Below are positions 35,270 through 48,659 of a DNA stretch of 64,000 nucleotides, in pieces; the stretch's first letter is position 1, and every line of letters begins with the position of its first letter. The position numbers and the translations under genes were made by a program. A model generated the notes under the pieces. It saw only the letters and a list, made by a program, of their open reading frames with translations, ran no database searches and was not told the DNA's origin. The stretch is from contig CM060846.1 of the NCBI GenBank assembly GCA_030762175.1, positions 234,051,512 through 234,115,511 of the forward strand. The letters are read 5' to 3'. The DNA comes from Metallyticus violacea (taxonomy: Eukaryota; Arthropoda; Insecta; Mantodea; Metallyticidae).

Positions 35270-35800
35270 ACTGTTCTTATCATGGAAGAAAATCTGGAAA
35301 AATTCAAATGTCTCATGTTACAAAATTATTTAAAGGTAAAAAACAGGAGCCATTTCTTTCTGACTAATCCTCTTTACAGCCAGAACAACAATCTCTGTCG
35401 GCGCTGCCACAGAGAGACAGAAACGCTTGCACACGTCCTGGGTTCTTGTCCTTTTGGAGAAACACTACGTAATTTTTGCCATCGCAGGATTCACTCAATG
35501 ATTACAAAAGAGCTGTGATCTAATAACGTCGAGATCTTCGAAGAAGTATCTGGCAACTAACGGAAGCTCAAGAAGAATCAATATGATTGTCAACCCATCA
35601 AAACAACAATATGGGTTAACTAATAGATCCAACCATTAGGTGTGAAAAACATAACGGCCTATCCGTGGTAGTGAATCAAAAAATAATTAATGTCCATAAC
35701 ATCGCGACACCATGATTTAAGAAAAAAATTAAACCTCAGAACATAGATGTCACGGTCGCATAGTGGGAGCCCGTTCTACTATTCCCTTACACTTTTCTCT
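35270..35800 (+). mobile_element. R2-type LINE fragment: CCHC finger and restriction-like endonuclease
   Basis: The open frame 35282-35518 ends an R2-like polyprotein segment. It holds the Cys-Cys-His-Cys knuckle NLCRRCHRETETLAHVLGSC followed by PFGETLRNFCHRR. Past its stop, frameshifted remnants read VEIFEEVSGN, then NGSSRRINMI and IDPTIRCEKHN (about 35622-35660). These correspond to the start of the C-terminal restriction-like endonuclease domain of R2/R4/NeSL-type LINEs. The reverse transcriptase is not present upstream, so the copy is 5' truncated and dead. I see no rDNA around it, so it is either a member of a non-rDNA-specific clade or a misplaced copy. Confidence 0.8.
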
Positions 35801-38300
35801 GCCTGGAAAAGGTTTATTTCACATAAAACAAAGGTAAAAGAAATGGTGGTAACTGCTCAATGCAGAACTTTTTTCTACTTCACCACCACTTGTGCAGTCA
35901 ATAAGAATCTATAGAGGACAGTTAAAAAAAAACTCCTTTTCATAATTGGAATTCTTTATATATCGTATATGATTATTTTCTGTTTTCTTTGTTACAGTCT
36001 CAATTCTTTTCTTAAGCTTATTCAAATGCATTGCTATGCTGTGTTCATTGCGACAGTCCGCCATTGCTTTGTCAATAAATGTATAATTTGAACCGCATAT
36101 TTTAAAGTGTATAAGTTTTTTATAGTATTGAAGTTTTAATCATTTCATTTAAATTGTGTATTAAAAATATTCGTACTGAATACGCCACTGGTGCAATCGT
36201 CAGTTAACATGAAGGCTTAATAAGGTAAACGCTTGCCATTAGTGCTACCGTCAGTAATTTTTACCGTTGTACAACTGCACTTGAAGTTCAAGTCATCAAT
36301 TTTACAAACAAACAAAAATTCTTTTACACCAATTGAGAGAATATATAGGAGCATTTTTGTGTCAAAAATCTTGTTATCTCCACTGTTTTCCCCTTATGAC
36401 GTTAATAAGATGGATCGTTTAGGAGTATAGGGATCGCTCATTGAGCATAACAGGATCTTCCATTTGTTTTACTGTGGTCAACTTTGAAGTCGCGTTTTGT
36501 AATCAGATGTGCCTCACACGATCAACCTCTTGTGTATGGCAAAACAATAATTGGCACTTCTTTCTTCATGTTGTCCTGTACGTGCCTTATTGATAGTGAC
36601 ATTCTAGTGAACTATGAAGTGTCAGTTAGTGTTTACTGTACAGTTTGAGCAATACTACTTTCAGCTGCGATGACTTCCCTAGATGTAAATTGACTTCAAG
36701 CACTTAAATAGTATCTTAGCGGATTTTATTTAATAAGTAACGTTTTATAAAATGGAATGATAGATTTGACTAACACTTTATCATCAGAAATAGTGGTTAA
36801 TTACTAATTTTTGGTTTAAGAGACCAATACTTGCTTCGGCGTGCTGCAAGGCACCTATATACCTAACTCTTCACGAATAGAAAGTTGCTGTCAATCTTTC
36901 AACTATTTCATGCATGACTTCTCTGTAAACAGCTCAATGGAAGACATTTAACAGCGCGTGTAAATGATGCATGTAAACTCGCTTTCGCAGAAATAAAATA
37001 ATACTTAGTGAGCAAAGCCAGATGTTTAGTACATCCGCTTAGCAGGAAAACGGAGAAATTACAAACTTTTTGGCAGATAAATATGTTTCACTTGAGCTTC
37101 TCTATCAACCCCCAAATGATGTAAACATTCAAACGTAAAATAGCTCGGAGACACAGGCTTTAGGCAAAACAGTTACCTCATATGCTCTTATGTACCGTAT
37201 ATTCTCCATCATTTTCACTAGTCATATCGTATCAGTTCTACACTTCCTGAAAGAACGCATGCCATTACAAAAATGTACTGCTAACTACAAACAAGGCGAT
37301 AGTTCATAATTATTTTCAGTACTAGGCAATGCGCGTGACTAATGAAAGTACGCATAACTGGAGTAAACTGCCCGCCATTTTCTCACAGCGAACTACAAGG
37401 TGCTGATATGCATGCAGGGGCTATGATAGACATCTTCAATACACGACCTGGAAGGTGAACTTTTAGAAACTATGTACCAATATTTTTATGACATGAAAAT
37501 TGAATTTGGAAATTAAAATTCACAAAAATGTTGTTTTATATACTTCTTATGTAATTATTTAACAAAATTAATCGTTGTTCCTGGTAGCTACGGCAAGTAG
37601 GTAGTCTGCGGGGCGTGCTTGAATCCCATTTCGGACAAGGTGTCTATGCACCGTCTTCTGCTACCCATTAAAAACGCATTTCATTATGTTCACACAATAC
37701 GGCAAAATCCTTTATTTGTGTCTGTCTAAGATAGGGTTTTTTAATGAAAAAATAATATTAGGAAAAGTTAATTGTTCTTCTCTAACCCCTTCAATTTTAC
37801 AACGCGATTGAGATTGTAGGAAAATGGAATATTGAACATTCATCTATAGGCTGAAACCTGACTCTCAATCAGTTCGTCATTCTGGAAATTACCATGGCTT
37901 GAAAATGAGCGCTGCGTTTATTTCCAAAGTTTTGCCCTACAGCAGAATTTACATTTTCTACCTGTAAATAAAGCATGGTATTCTTCCCGCAAGCAGGCGA
38001 TCGTTGCATTATCGGCGCTTCCCCTTGTACGCCGTTATCGGCTCGGTAGGTACTGGCAAATGACGCAATAACAAATGCGACCGCGTTTTGATGCCCCACT
38101 CTAGGAATCATTTATTATCAACAAGTTTTTGACATGCGGTGGCAGTAATTTGTTCCGGCCTTAAACAGAACTCTGTTGGAAAATCGGCACAGTTTGAGCG
38201 TTGTTCCTTTACCCACCCCGCTTCCCTGTGATTGTATTTTAGCTATAAGGACATTCACAGTAAATATTCTCATGAGGTTATTATGCTGCTTGCAGGACGA
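35801..38300. other. No gene recognised
   Basis: Short frames only: 65 codons at 36233-36430 (plus) and 80 codons at 37869-38111 (minus). A weak B-box-like 'cttgaatccca' near 37619 was not enough to call a SINE. Confidence 0.5.
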
Positions 38301-38600
38301 AGTAGGTCCTGGTGTTCTAGCACTAACCGTACCTTGCCTCGTAGACCCAGATTCGTGGGTTAAATCCCGGCTAGAGTTGATGATTTTTTTCGAGCGTAAA
38401 AATCCTAAGTATAGTTTCCTTGGAAAGGAAGTAAAACCGTGAGTCTCGTGTAGTAGATTTATGCTCGTAAAGGATCCTTAAGTCTGAAAAGAAAGGCCCA
38501 TGAGCAAAATTTATGGACCGTTTCACGCCCTGAATTGAATGGAACGCTGATAACCTGAGATGATAAAGAACTTTCGAAAATAAATTAAATAAATAAAATC
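38301..38600 (+). repeat. SINE-A copy, full length, diverged
   Basis: The head is 'gtaggtcctggtgttctag', with a degenerate B box ('gggttaaatcccgg') and the body with several substitutions. It is the older of two SINE-A copies lying head to tail here. Confidence 0.87.
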
Positions 38601-38647
38601 TGCCCCGAAGTTCTTTATTCATAAGTTTGTGTACCATAGCTTTATAA

Positions 38648-38941
38648 GTCGGTTCTGGTTGTGTAGAGGTAACCATACTTCCCTTCTATACCCAAGATCG
38701 CGGGTTCAAACCCGGCCAGGATCGATGGATTTTTTCGAGCGTAAAAATCCTAAGTATGGCTTCATTCGAAAGGGAAGTAAAGCCGTAGATCCCGTGTCGT
38801 AAATTTACGGCACGAAAAAGAACCTCAAACCTGAAAAAAGAGGCCTTTGAGGAAAATTAGTCGGCCTTTTCACGCCCTGAATTGAATGGGACGCTGATGA
38901 CCTGAGATGTTAAAGATCGTCCATAAATAAATCAAATCAAC
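38648..38941 (+). repeat. SINE-A copy, full length
   Basis: The head is 'gtcggttctggttgtgtag', with B box 'gggttcaaacccgg', the complete body and the 3' end 'cgtccataaataaatc'. It lies 47 bp downstream of another SINE-A in the same orientation. Confidence 0.9.
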
Positions 38942-39221
38942 AACATAGCTCTATAAGGCATTCAATTTTTTAGCAAATGATGCATAACTGCTGGAAACAC
39001 CATACGTTTTATTTCTGCTATTTTAGCTACATTAGTGTTAGCATACTCTAAGTACAAGGAGACAATGCGCTTGGATTTATCCTGTAGCTTCGGACCCAGT
39101 CCACATTTCGCGCTGAAAGACCGTATACAAAATATAACACCGAATTCAGAGTTGGAAAGAGGACTTAATGGAATTGACAGGTTCAATATGGCAACGAAGA
39201 AATGAAAATAATAAAATGCTA

Positions 39222-39440
39222 GGAATATGGTTATAATAAGATTAGAGGGTATCAGCAGGCAGGAAATCGAGGCTGAATGTAACACGAAAGTCTCCTTTAG
39301 CCTATCGAATGGAAGGAAAAAAAATGGAGAATATGGTTATAATAAGATTAGAGGGTATCAGCAGGCAGGAAATCGAGGCTGAATGTAACATGAAAGTCTC
39401 CTTTAGCCTATCGAATGGGGGAAAAAAAAAAAAAAAAAAA
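39222..39440. repeat. Recent tandem duplication, 106-bp period
   Basis: The unit carrying 'atatggttataataag', 'gtatcagcaggcagg' and 'ctcctttagcctatcgaat' occurs at about 39222-39327 and again from 39328. I see about two differences outside the terminal A-tract. The second copy runs into a pure A-tract (about 39421-39440), possibly the tail of an inserted retroposon. Confidence 0.9.
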
Positions 39441-42400
39441 CTGGATTACTGAGATATACAGGACGGGCGAAAAGTCACTTTCCCAAATATTCTTTGGTTT
39501 CATACTATTGAGGAAAGCCGCTCATATGCTCGTTCTAGGGAGAAAGGCAAGATTAAAAATGGCCTGGTTTCAAGTGGGACGTTCGAAGGCTCAAACAATA
39601 TAGTTCTGATAGGAGAGGCTGACCATTTTTTTGGAGATAAGGAACGGGTACACATTCTGGTGGAATGTAATTTTATTCTGCTCCTAGCCGCCATATTGTG
39701 AACATTTAAGTGAGTGAGGCCTTAAAAAAGTACTTTCATCGACACGTCCTTCTCGGTATCTTCTTTGCTCCGTCTCAGTGAAAAGAGCAATTTTATTAAT
39801 TTAAATTTTGTTTTTATGAGCATAGCTGTTTTATGATGTGCAATTTTCCCTGACGGCTGTAAAGGCCTCAAGCATTTTTGCTCTTTATTGTCTTGTTCTA
39901 TCTTTTCTGATATGTGAAATTTATACGTATATGACAGAAGTAAGTCAGCCTATTTGATGTACATAGTGTTGAATTCTGCTTGCATAACAAAAGTTTCATG
40001 TAAATGTAGGAGTCATCCAAGCATCTAATGAGCGAAGATGCGGCTGGGGACTGCAACGCCGATAAATCATCACTTAAGGCCAACCAGCACGGATTTCCGA
40101 GATGCTACGTTGGTCTTGAGTCTCGCGTCATTCAGTGCCGTTTGAATAGTGAAAAAAATTACACTTGTCCTATCCTAGAGTGAATCCTGCTAGAACACTA
40201 AATTTAAAATATTATGCTTAATTATTCTATTCTATTCCGCAACGAGCGCTAATTTATGACTCGTACATCCAAATCGGATCCTCTCTTTCTACAGGAGATT
40301 ATTTGATGAGAACTTCCAAGTGTTTGAATTCCAAGTCGTAATGTGATATATAAATTTATAGTATCCGCAACTAAATTACAGTATCTGTTAAGATATCAAC
40401 TGCACTCCTCAAGAAAAATGAGTAATTCAATTAGTAGATGCTAGACATGTTTGTAAAATCAAAGCATGCAGTTCAAGCATTTCCTTGCATAATATGAGTA
40501 CACTAGAATTTACTAGACCGCTATTTCCATCACCAATTACTGCATTGTGCCGCACACCCGTCCCTACTATAGTGTAGTCCAGCTGAACATGTTACACTAG
40601 AGTAGGTCGATGCAATCCCCGGTTCTGCTTCGGTCATCAGATAATTGGATAGCCAATGCATAGGCTGCTTCAAAATGAACGTGTTTAAATACATTAACAT
40701 ACATTGTTTTCGTTACTTATCATCTCCATGATATCTTATTCTTAAAAGACTACAAATTGCGAACATAAAACGCTTGTATATCTGATGTAACTTTTTCAAA
40801 ACAGAAACGTTGGCATGTATAAATCAGAAGTGATCAGCGCTTCTAGGATAATTTAATTAACGCAAAGTATAAATAACTTCTCCCCTCCAGAAATTACAAA
40901 CGTTTTTCAATGTGATTCAGCTTTCGTTATAAGAGTTTCATTGCAGTAAATGGACGTGTTTAATTATTTATTCTTTACCGAGAAATGCATCATTGCTGCT
41001 CAAATTCCTATTATGTTGCATAGAGGTGTACAAAAATGTGTTATTCCAAGGGCTGCCCGAGCTGGGTTCCCCCCACACAGGCTGATGACGCGTTGGTTTC
41101 TTCCTTACCACAATTATTCTGTGGGAACTCTATCGGTTAACAGTTAATAATGTCAAATGAATTATTTTAGACCTAGGCTTGTCAAGCATCCTGAAACTAC
41201 AATTATTTAACAGCGTATTGCCGAATTCCAATGGGGTTATGTACCAGGACATCAGCGAGTTCATTGTCAACCATACAATTTCATTAAATCTAGTAGAAAA
41301 CATGTCCACGCATTGATTTTTGAACACATGAAGCGAAACCTACGCTGTATGGCCATAATTTAACATTGCTTAGACAAACAACCTGTTGGCTTCGAACAAT
41401 GATTTGAATAAGTTACACCAACAATAATTTCAACCAACTTATAGCAAACATAACAAGAATATTCGACTGTATATGGGCATATATAAATGCATAGATCGGT
41501 TATTCCATTCTCCCAACAGTAGATCTCTGTGGCATATATACATAAACGTTGATATTTATAAAGTATCTTAGAGTATTATTTAAACAAAAAAGAGATCTCG
41601 TTGAGGACAACGCAAAAGTTTATGTTCACTTTTCTTCCATTTTTCATAGATTTATAGAAAAATGTTTTGGATAACAGAAACGTTTTGTTTCGCGCCTTCT
41701 CAGTGAAATTTTGTTACTGTGCAGGGGAGTGTTAAGAATGGGAGATTCGCTGTGGAGGGGAAATGTGACATCTGCTCAACAGTACCGTTTTGTTGCTCAC
41801 TGAATGTCGGAGAGAAGCATTATTGGTATAACGTGTGATGCTGCCATTTACTTCCTAAGATAGTTCTTTGCGTACCTACACGGAAAGTATCAACTTTTGA
41901 AAATTCCCAAAAATGAAAAGCACATTTCTTTGAAATTTGAATGAAAGAACGAAAGAAAATATGTGTTATACACTTAAATATTAATTATATGTACTTAAAT
42001 TAGACACCAAGTCGATACGATATATTTCAGTTGAACTATCAGTGAAAGATAAACATTGTTTTAACAAACCATTCAATAAAACGAGGGAAAAAGTGGATAA
42101 TTTTATTTAATATTTAAGAGAAATAAAATTAAAATAAAATATTTGCATTCATTTTAACGTACAGTGAATGTCTCCATGATTATGTGCATATGTGCAAAGC
42201 TGCAAGTTTTCATTAACGTAAAACTGCTGCGTGTCGAACGCCAGTTTAAATTCTGGAAGTGTCCCGTCTTCACAGCGGGCGAAAGAAGACAGAAAAAAAC
42301 AAACAAACAAAGTGAATGTTTTACCATGTCTTTCAATAGAACTTTTATTAATCATTCTATATTTGAATTATAAGGTCATGTGAAATAAGAAAAACATTTT

Positions 42401-44584
42401 AAATAACATTTTCAGGTATAAAAACATTATATTTTCGTTTTTTTCAATATATAGAAACATCTCCTTAGTTGATGACATCGATACTGTGCTATACGCCAGT
42501 GCTCTGCAAATATTATGTAGTTTTGCTAATTTAAATGGCACCTTTTTGACAAATGGGTTTGTTTAGCAAGAAAAGTCACATCAGATTTTCTAGGAAGACC
42601 AAGGCAAAATGTATGGAAGACAATTGAATCTATTCCATTCCCAGTGAAGAAAGATTCAAAAATATTTGCAGTGTAGGTAAAATGCATGCAATTGCTGATT
42701 AGAAACTGAACCTTCTGACTGTTGGCATATGGCTTGGGCGTTTTCTTCTGAAATAAGAAGAGTTCTTATAAAATTGTTGACTACATGTTTTGGACTCTAA
42801 TATGATTTAAATTAAAGATTTATTATTACCTTTGATGGTGCCAATGTTTTGAATGATATGATATTCCTCTTGTAATCAACACACTCTTTTCTTTCATTTT
42901 AGGCATTTGAATTTTATTCCTGCTCCATTTTGCTTTCTTTTCCTTGCAATGTTCTCTTAAATTAATTCTACTTCCTTTTGATTTTCTTCGATGTACAAAG
43001 CACTAGGAGCTGGACTGTTTTGGTTTTATTGTATCTTCTCCAGTTGTTTCCGGCTATATCTCATTCCACAAGATTGTTTCTATCATAATAATGCATCTAA
43101 CTGAGGTCTTTACAATATAAACTTTGAAATTACCCAATCTCACTAAGAAAGTGTGCTTAACTCAATTTTCCATTTTTCTTGACTAAGGTCTCTTTAGCAT
43201 ATATCGATTCAAAATTGTATAAATAATGTAACCTTGATTTATACAGGTCACACTTTACAACATCTAGAGCTCTTTGTTGTGTATTATATCTCTTATAAAG
43301 TAGTAATATAGAAAAAAATGTAAAACGTAATTATCTTTGCATTAAGGGCGTTCTTTTAAACAAAGGTGAGCAAATACAATGAGACTGATAGCTTGCCAGT
43401 TAATGCATTTTATTTACCAAGAATGACGATTGCACCTCTAACATATTTTCCACTTCTACATGTTAACTTCAGAGAACAGTTAAATCTCAATGGTAGCTAT
43501 GTACATAAGTAACATTGAACTTTACTTCCTTATTCGTGGCACTTTGCACAATTAACCTATCAAGCCGCCTTCATTCTCCAAGCAAAAGCAACCGCTAAAG
43601 TTGTGCGGAGCTTTAGTTATCCAGTGTGCTCATGCGGTGTTTTACTTCTCCATTAGTAGGTAGGTGTATCGCGGCCGGTGGCGCAAGTACGTCAACTATC
43701 CTTCTCCCTTTTGTCATGTTCCTGCGAACATCGCTTTCTGTACCTGCTCCTGCCGGTCTCACAGCGGTATATATTCGTGCTCAAAAATAATTTGCAGTGA
43801 CTCAAGAGCAACGAATGTTTGTATGTAGATGATATTTAAAATAAAAATAAGATTGTCTTGTACATATGGAATTTATTCAGATCTAATGGTTGAGTAAAAT
43901 ATATCAATAAAAAATAAAAAGAAAAAGCGAAAAGTCATAGTTTTAACAGGGAAATAATAGAAGAAATCTTCTTAAACGTTTGCTGAAAAGATCACTCCCG
44001 AACATAATGAAAAACATTCAAAAAATCAGGAACATTAGATTAGTCGAGCTTCATTCTGTCAATCAAAACGTGTTTGCGCAATAAAATGGCTGATTAGCCC
44101 CAAGGGAGAGTATCTCGTAAGGTTAGATACACGTTTTAGAAAGTGGAGGTTCAAAAATGAGTTCCGTGGGTTGTAGTTGCTCTACTATGCTGTAGATACT
44201 GCTAATGGTGATATTAGTAAATCCTAACTTTCACAACAATAATAATTAGGCAAAACAAAGGTCAAAATCTTTGATCTTTCATTCCTTCCCTAAATATTTA
44301 GTTTTTATCAGAAAAAATAACTTATCGGAATAATGTCGTTGATTTTGAAATGATTAAAGAATGAGCGGTTCTGATTGGGAGCGAGGTGTTGCCATCTGTT
44401 ATAATTGGCGGCATAATCCCATTGTTTATTTCACATTGTTCATATTATTCTAATTATGACCTTTAGAGATAAAAAGGTGCGTTAGGAAATGCACCAGTTA
44501 TATGTTACCTAATACATACTGGACATTTCCTTAAAATATACTCCTGAATGGACAAAAAGACATGTATGGTAATATGAATAGGTA
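39441..44584. other. No gene recognised; long repeat-poor stretch
   Basis: Frames of 60-69 codons occur on both strands (39415-39694, 39898-40083, 40950-41327, 42149-42373), often mirrored, with no known motif. A slightly GC-richer patch at 43620-43790 is unexplained. This is the longest part of the window without a recognised transposon. Confidence 0.45.
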
Positions 44585-45110
44585 CTGAGCGAGTTGCTCA
44601 AGCGGTAACCCTTGCGACTGTATTTACAAGGTCCTGGGTTCAATTCCTGTTAAGTCGGCTATCCTGAACTTGGAATTTTTTGGTTTTCCCTGGTCGTTTT
44701 GACGAATGCGGGTATGAATATGTACTTTGCATCAATTTTCCGCTCTCCCATTTCCTTTCCTTTCACTCCATAGCGTCAGTTACAAGGTTGGAATTGTCAG
44801 ACGAAGCGGGCTGGTGCCTTGTGTTGTGGCGGTGACTTGCTTTCTGTAAAAGTTCCTGTCTAGCGTCTGGTGGAGTCTGTGTGGAGCGTCCTCGGGAACC
44901 TCGGGGCACTTAGCGTGCATAACTCTTGTGATGACTGCAGGGGTCTGCAACTTATCATCTGTGAAGAGATAGACATTCCGCCTACTCGGATTTCTAGCCC
45001 CCCGGTGTATCCTCCATCTCATCCCTTTCTCGGCACACATGCACAATGTACCCATATAGCGGTCTTGGTGTATAAATCCTCAACATTGTAGCCCATTCTA
45101 TTCCATCGTA
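44585..45110 (+). repeat. SINE-C copy, near full length
   Basis: The head is 'gagcgagttgctcaagcgg' with B box 'gggttcaattcctg'. Then come 'cggctatcctgaacttgg', 'ctctcccatttcctttcc', 'gggctggtgccttgtg', 'ggcggtgacttgctttc' and distal 'ctcatccctttctcgg'. About 500 bp long, this family is longer than SINE-A or SINE-B. The 91-codon minus and 73-codon plus frames inside it are incidental. Confidence 0.75.
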
Positions 45111-45177
45111 ATAAAAATATCGTATTCTGAAAAGATTGAAAATACATTGGTTGCCTCATTGCAAGAATGGTTTTATA

Positions 45178-45720
45178 CAGGGTGTTTTCAAATGTCTATA
45201 ATAAACTGCTATGGACTATAGAGGGGTATTCAAATCAGGTATTTAAATCTCCCACTAGTACTGGGTCAAAAAGCGGCACTTAATTGCTAATCATGCAGAA
45301 CATTCCAGACGATGCTAGGAGCCATGCCCATTGCACGTGCTCCGTTTCTCTTCAACTTAATGAAAAACAACCTTTCAATTGTTGGAGACGTGGCGCCTTT
45401 TTGGTGCACCACAGATGGCCATGTTGACAGTGAAGTGCAGTGTTTCCTGCAGCCGTGATTAACCTTGGCTAAAATGGTATGTGGTACCATGCGATGCGGA
45501 AAACGGGCAGCTATTTGCTTCGCCGTACACACACATTATGTCGACGTATTTGTCAAACGAGTTTTTATCAAAAGTTGAAAACAGCAATTTGGCAGATAGG
45601 GTAGAAGATGCTGGGCTAGGTGAGCATTGTCGTATAACGTTCAGAGAGCAGCCCATTGTAAACGCGGTTGCATGTCACACAGGTAAACTATATACCCAGA
45701 GGTAGTACAGCAGAAGCGGG
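45178..45720 (-). mobile_element. DUF4817-type Tc1/mariner remnant: N-terminal domain only
   Basis: Minus-strand pieces read FDKYVDIMCVYGEAN (about 45575-45531) and, in another frame, RFPHRMVPHTILAKVNH (about 45503). These are followed by TVNMAICGAPKRR and VEEKRSTCNGHGS. This is the N-terminal helix-turn-helix (DUF4817) region and the start of the linker. No DDE domain follows. The low-coordinate edge 'acagggtgttttcaaatg' (45177 onward) looks like a terminus of this type, preceded by TA. It is an internally deleted copy with several frameshifts. Confidence 0.75.
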
Positions 45721-47454
45721 AGATTTGAACGCCTGATCTAAATTAGTTTTACTTGTTACAATGAAACAAGCGCTTTTGGACATTTGTTCCGATTCAAAAT
45801 TTATCACAAGTAATATCACGAGAGAGTCTTTCAGGGGATTTATCTAGAAGGCTCAGACTCTTGAGTGATATTTATTAGGACCATTTCACAAATAAAATAA
45901 GAATTTAAATATAATTCGTCTAAACTTGACTTACAAAATTATAATAATTGTCAAGCCATTTTGCGACGAAGAAGGCCGATTGTCAATAATACCAATAGAG
46001 AAGATCAAAATACCGGTTTAGGACTATTTCATGAATAGAATAAGAATAAAAATGGTATATATGAAATTCGGCCACAGAATATTAACACTTGCATAAAACG
46101 TTATACTTATAACTATTTATTATGTTCAGAAACTGTGAGACTGAAATGGACAAAAGTCGACTATTACAGCTTCCGTTCCATTTTCTAATACCAAATGAGG
46201 AAAGAAAAATAACATACAATGGCTCTATTTTTATTTGAATTCTTAGGTTTGGAATTCCTAATAATAAGATCAATTTGCACATTTGACGCATCGCCAAAAC
46301 GCTTTGAAGAGTCCTCCATTTTGTATTACGATTGTCGATTGTCCATTATTTTGTTGCTACCAATAGCTCCATACCACCTCTAACAAAAGTTGTCAGTGAT
46401 GCGTGTTCACGAATTATATAGTGGAGGTATATAGTTGGGCACACTGACCAGAAGGAAAATGCACATCGTGTGATAGTTGATGATTTTTTTCCAATAATTT
46501 TACTCCATAATCCGGCTATGATTGGTCGAAATTCAGTTTTTCGTTTAGTTTCATTGGTCCATTTTAAGATGCCGTCACATGAGTAAAATAGTCAATTTAA
46601 TCCCCTTTACAAACCATAGGAGTTTGTAATAGGAATTTTAAAAATTTATATTTATATATATGCATAATATTATTACTAGGTTTAACTTTATATAAGCAGG
46701 TACATTTTCTTCGTCTCATGCAAACAGCCTTGGTCATTATTCGAAAGAAAATACTGAAAATTTTGCTCAGTACTTCAATGTCTGAATCCAAGCATGTACT
46801 CAGTTTTTTCAAGCCACTTTTCGTACTTACACCATAATTTACTCCTTTACTGTATTCTATACCAACATTTATTATTTTGTTATTAATTTCTGAGCAACAT
46901 ATGTACTATTTTCAAGCTACTTGTAATTTTATTTTGTTAGTGGGAAGTGTTATTCGTAAACAGAAGTATGCGTGTGAATGGTGCCTGCCTGCTCCTAAAG
47001 ACAAACCACAAAGGTGTGCCTGACATTCACTGCAAATTAAACTTAACATGTACTTTTCTTCAACTCACTTTCCCCACACTTGACGCTCATCAGTTAATCT
47101 GGTAGGGCTGAGTTGCGGCTTCTCAGATAATTGTTCGATTAGAATTGCGTTCACACTTACTAAGATCGATTAATTAGCTCTAAGAGAGTTGTTAAACATT
47201 AACCCATCTATAAAATTAAGACAAAGCGAGTTACTGGCGCCTCTGTGGTCCTAATGAAATACAGTCCATGTTCCATCTATTGCGTTTTCAGGAGGTACAG
47301 TTAGAGATGAAGCCACAAATAGTGTAAAAGCACACACAAAGTTTGTACTTGGATAAGTGCGCACTGCTTTGCAGAACAGCTAGATAGACAAAGTATTAAT
47401 ATGGTGTTTTGGCAAGTAACAGAAATCTCTACTAAAGACAATTACTTGTGAACA
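45721..47454. other. No gene recognised
   Basis: A loosely repeated phrase ('aggaccatttcacaaata' near 45880, 'aggactatttcatgaata' near 46020) hints at an old tandem duplication of about 140 bp. The 71-codon minus frames (46082-46297, 46597-46812) have no motif. Confidence 0.45.
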
Positions 47455-47960
47455 GATTGGCTCAGGCAATAGTGCTTGAAAATCGCATTCAAGACGTTCC
47501 GGGTTCGATTCCCGTGGACTGGTCATCCTGACCTTGAGTTTTCTCGCATTTTCCCTGATCAATTAAGCTCGGCTGGATCTTTACATTACACGAATTTCCC
47601 GCTCTCTCATTTCCTTTCTTTCATTACAGGACCGAAAGTGCCGGTATTAGGTCGGCTGGCGTGGGGTGATGGTGACTTGTGCTTTGTAAAGGTCTGGTAT
47701 AGAAGCGCACTTTGACAGGCTGCAACCCCTTGGGCTGGCGTCGGGGTGATCTATGTGAAAACATGTTTGAAACTCTGTCTACATCCCCGCATTTATTACT
47801 TGTGGATCCTGAGCGCCTGGCCGCTTCTTTGCCTCATCTCTTCCTTCCGGAGGTGCCCTCTTGTAAGCATTAAGGGCCAGCTGCGAAAGTACCCAGATAT
47901 TCTTCTCCGCCCCAAACAATTCTATTCAGCATTTGTGCTAACCGAAGTAGAAACAAAACA
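47455..47960 (+). repeat. SINE-C copy, near full length
   Basis: This is the best-preserved SINE-C. The head is 'attggctcaggcaatagtg' with B box 'gggttcgattcccg', then 'ggtcatcctgaccttgag', 'cgctctctcatttcc', 'ggtcggctggcgtggg', 'gatggtgacttgtgc' and 'cttccttccggaggtgcc'. It served as the reference for the other copies. A SINE-A copy follows 33 bp downstream. Confidence 0.8.
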
Positions 47961-47992
47961 TACTGCCATTAATTTATACTGAAGGAGGAATT

Positions 47993-48272
47993 GTCAGTTC
48001 TTGTAGTCCAGTGGTAATCACACTTGCCACGGAGACTCAAGATCGCGGGTTCACGATGCATGTTTTCGGAAGCGTAAAAACTCTTGAGCGTGGCTTCCTT
48101 CGGAAGGGAAGTAAAACCATGGGTTCCGCATCGTAGGTTTAGGGCATGTAAAAGAACATGAAGCCTGAAAGAAGAGGCTTGAGCGATGTTTATCGCCCAA
48201 TGTACGTCATGAATTAAATGGGAGGATGGTGAACTGAGATGTTAATGAGAGTTGGTAAATTAATGAAACAAA
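47993..48272 (+). repeat. SINE-A copy, diverged
   Basis: The head is 'gtcagttcttgtagtccag', with a B box followed by a deletion of the 'ccaggatcgatgg' block. The body is 'ggcttccttcggaaggg' onward and the 3' end is altered ('gagagttggtaaatt'). Confidence 0.85.
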
Positions 48273-48655
48273 TGGGAAAAAAGGGGGTTAGCGACTTACC
48301 CCACAGAACCAATACACATTTCCATAGTAGATAAGTTTTATTATTTATAACCGTTATGGTCTGGGAATTTATATATCAAGTGTTAGTCAACGAAAATCGT
48401 AAAAAGTTTAAGAATAAAGGATTTAGATTTAGAAATTCTTATTAAAACTGATCAATTAAGCTTCATTTTAAAAAAGAAACGGGAAAATTATTTTCACAAT
48501 TATTTCGAGACAAAGAGCGTTTATATATATATCTCACATAACTCTTGCTAAACGCGTGGAATATTGTAACACAGTGTAATTTATATAAACTCTTATCACA
48601 TTGAAAATAATCACTCAGGTTCAGTTTTTTAAAAGTTTTTTTTACGTAAAAGTAT
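48273..48655. other. No gene recognised
   Basis: AT-rich spacer with nothing identifiable. Confidence 0.5.
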
Positions 48656-48659
48656 TGTG

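Noticed and set aside
37590..37640. SINE head
   Set aside because: A single B-box-like string ('cttgaatccca') without an A box or a matching SINE body.
42585..42700. LINE ORF2 tail (GRPRQNVWKTIE)
   Set aside because: One short GRPR..W match without the flanking landmarks seen at 12.3 kb; too weak to call.
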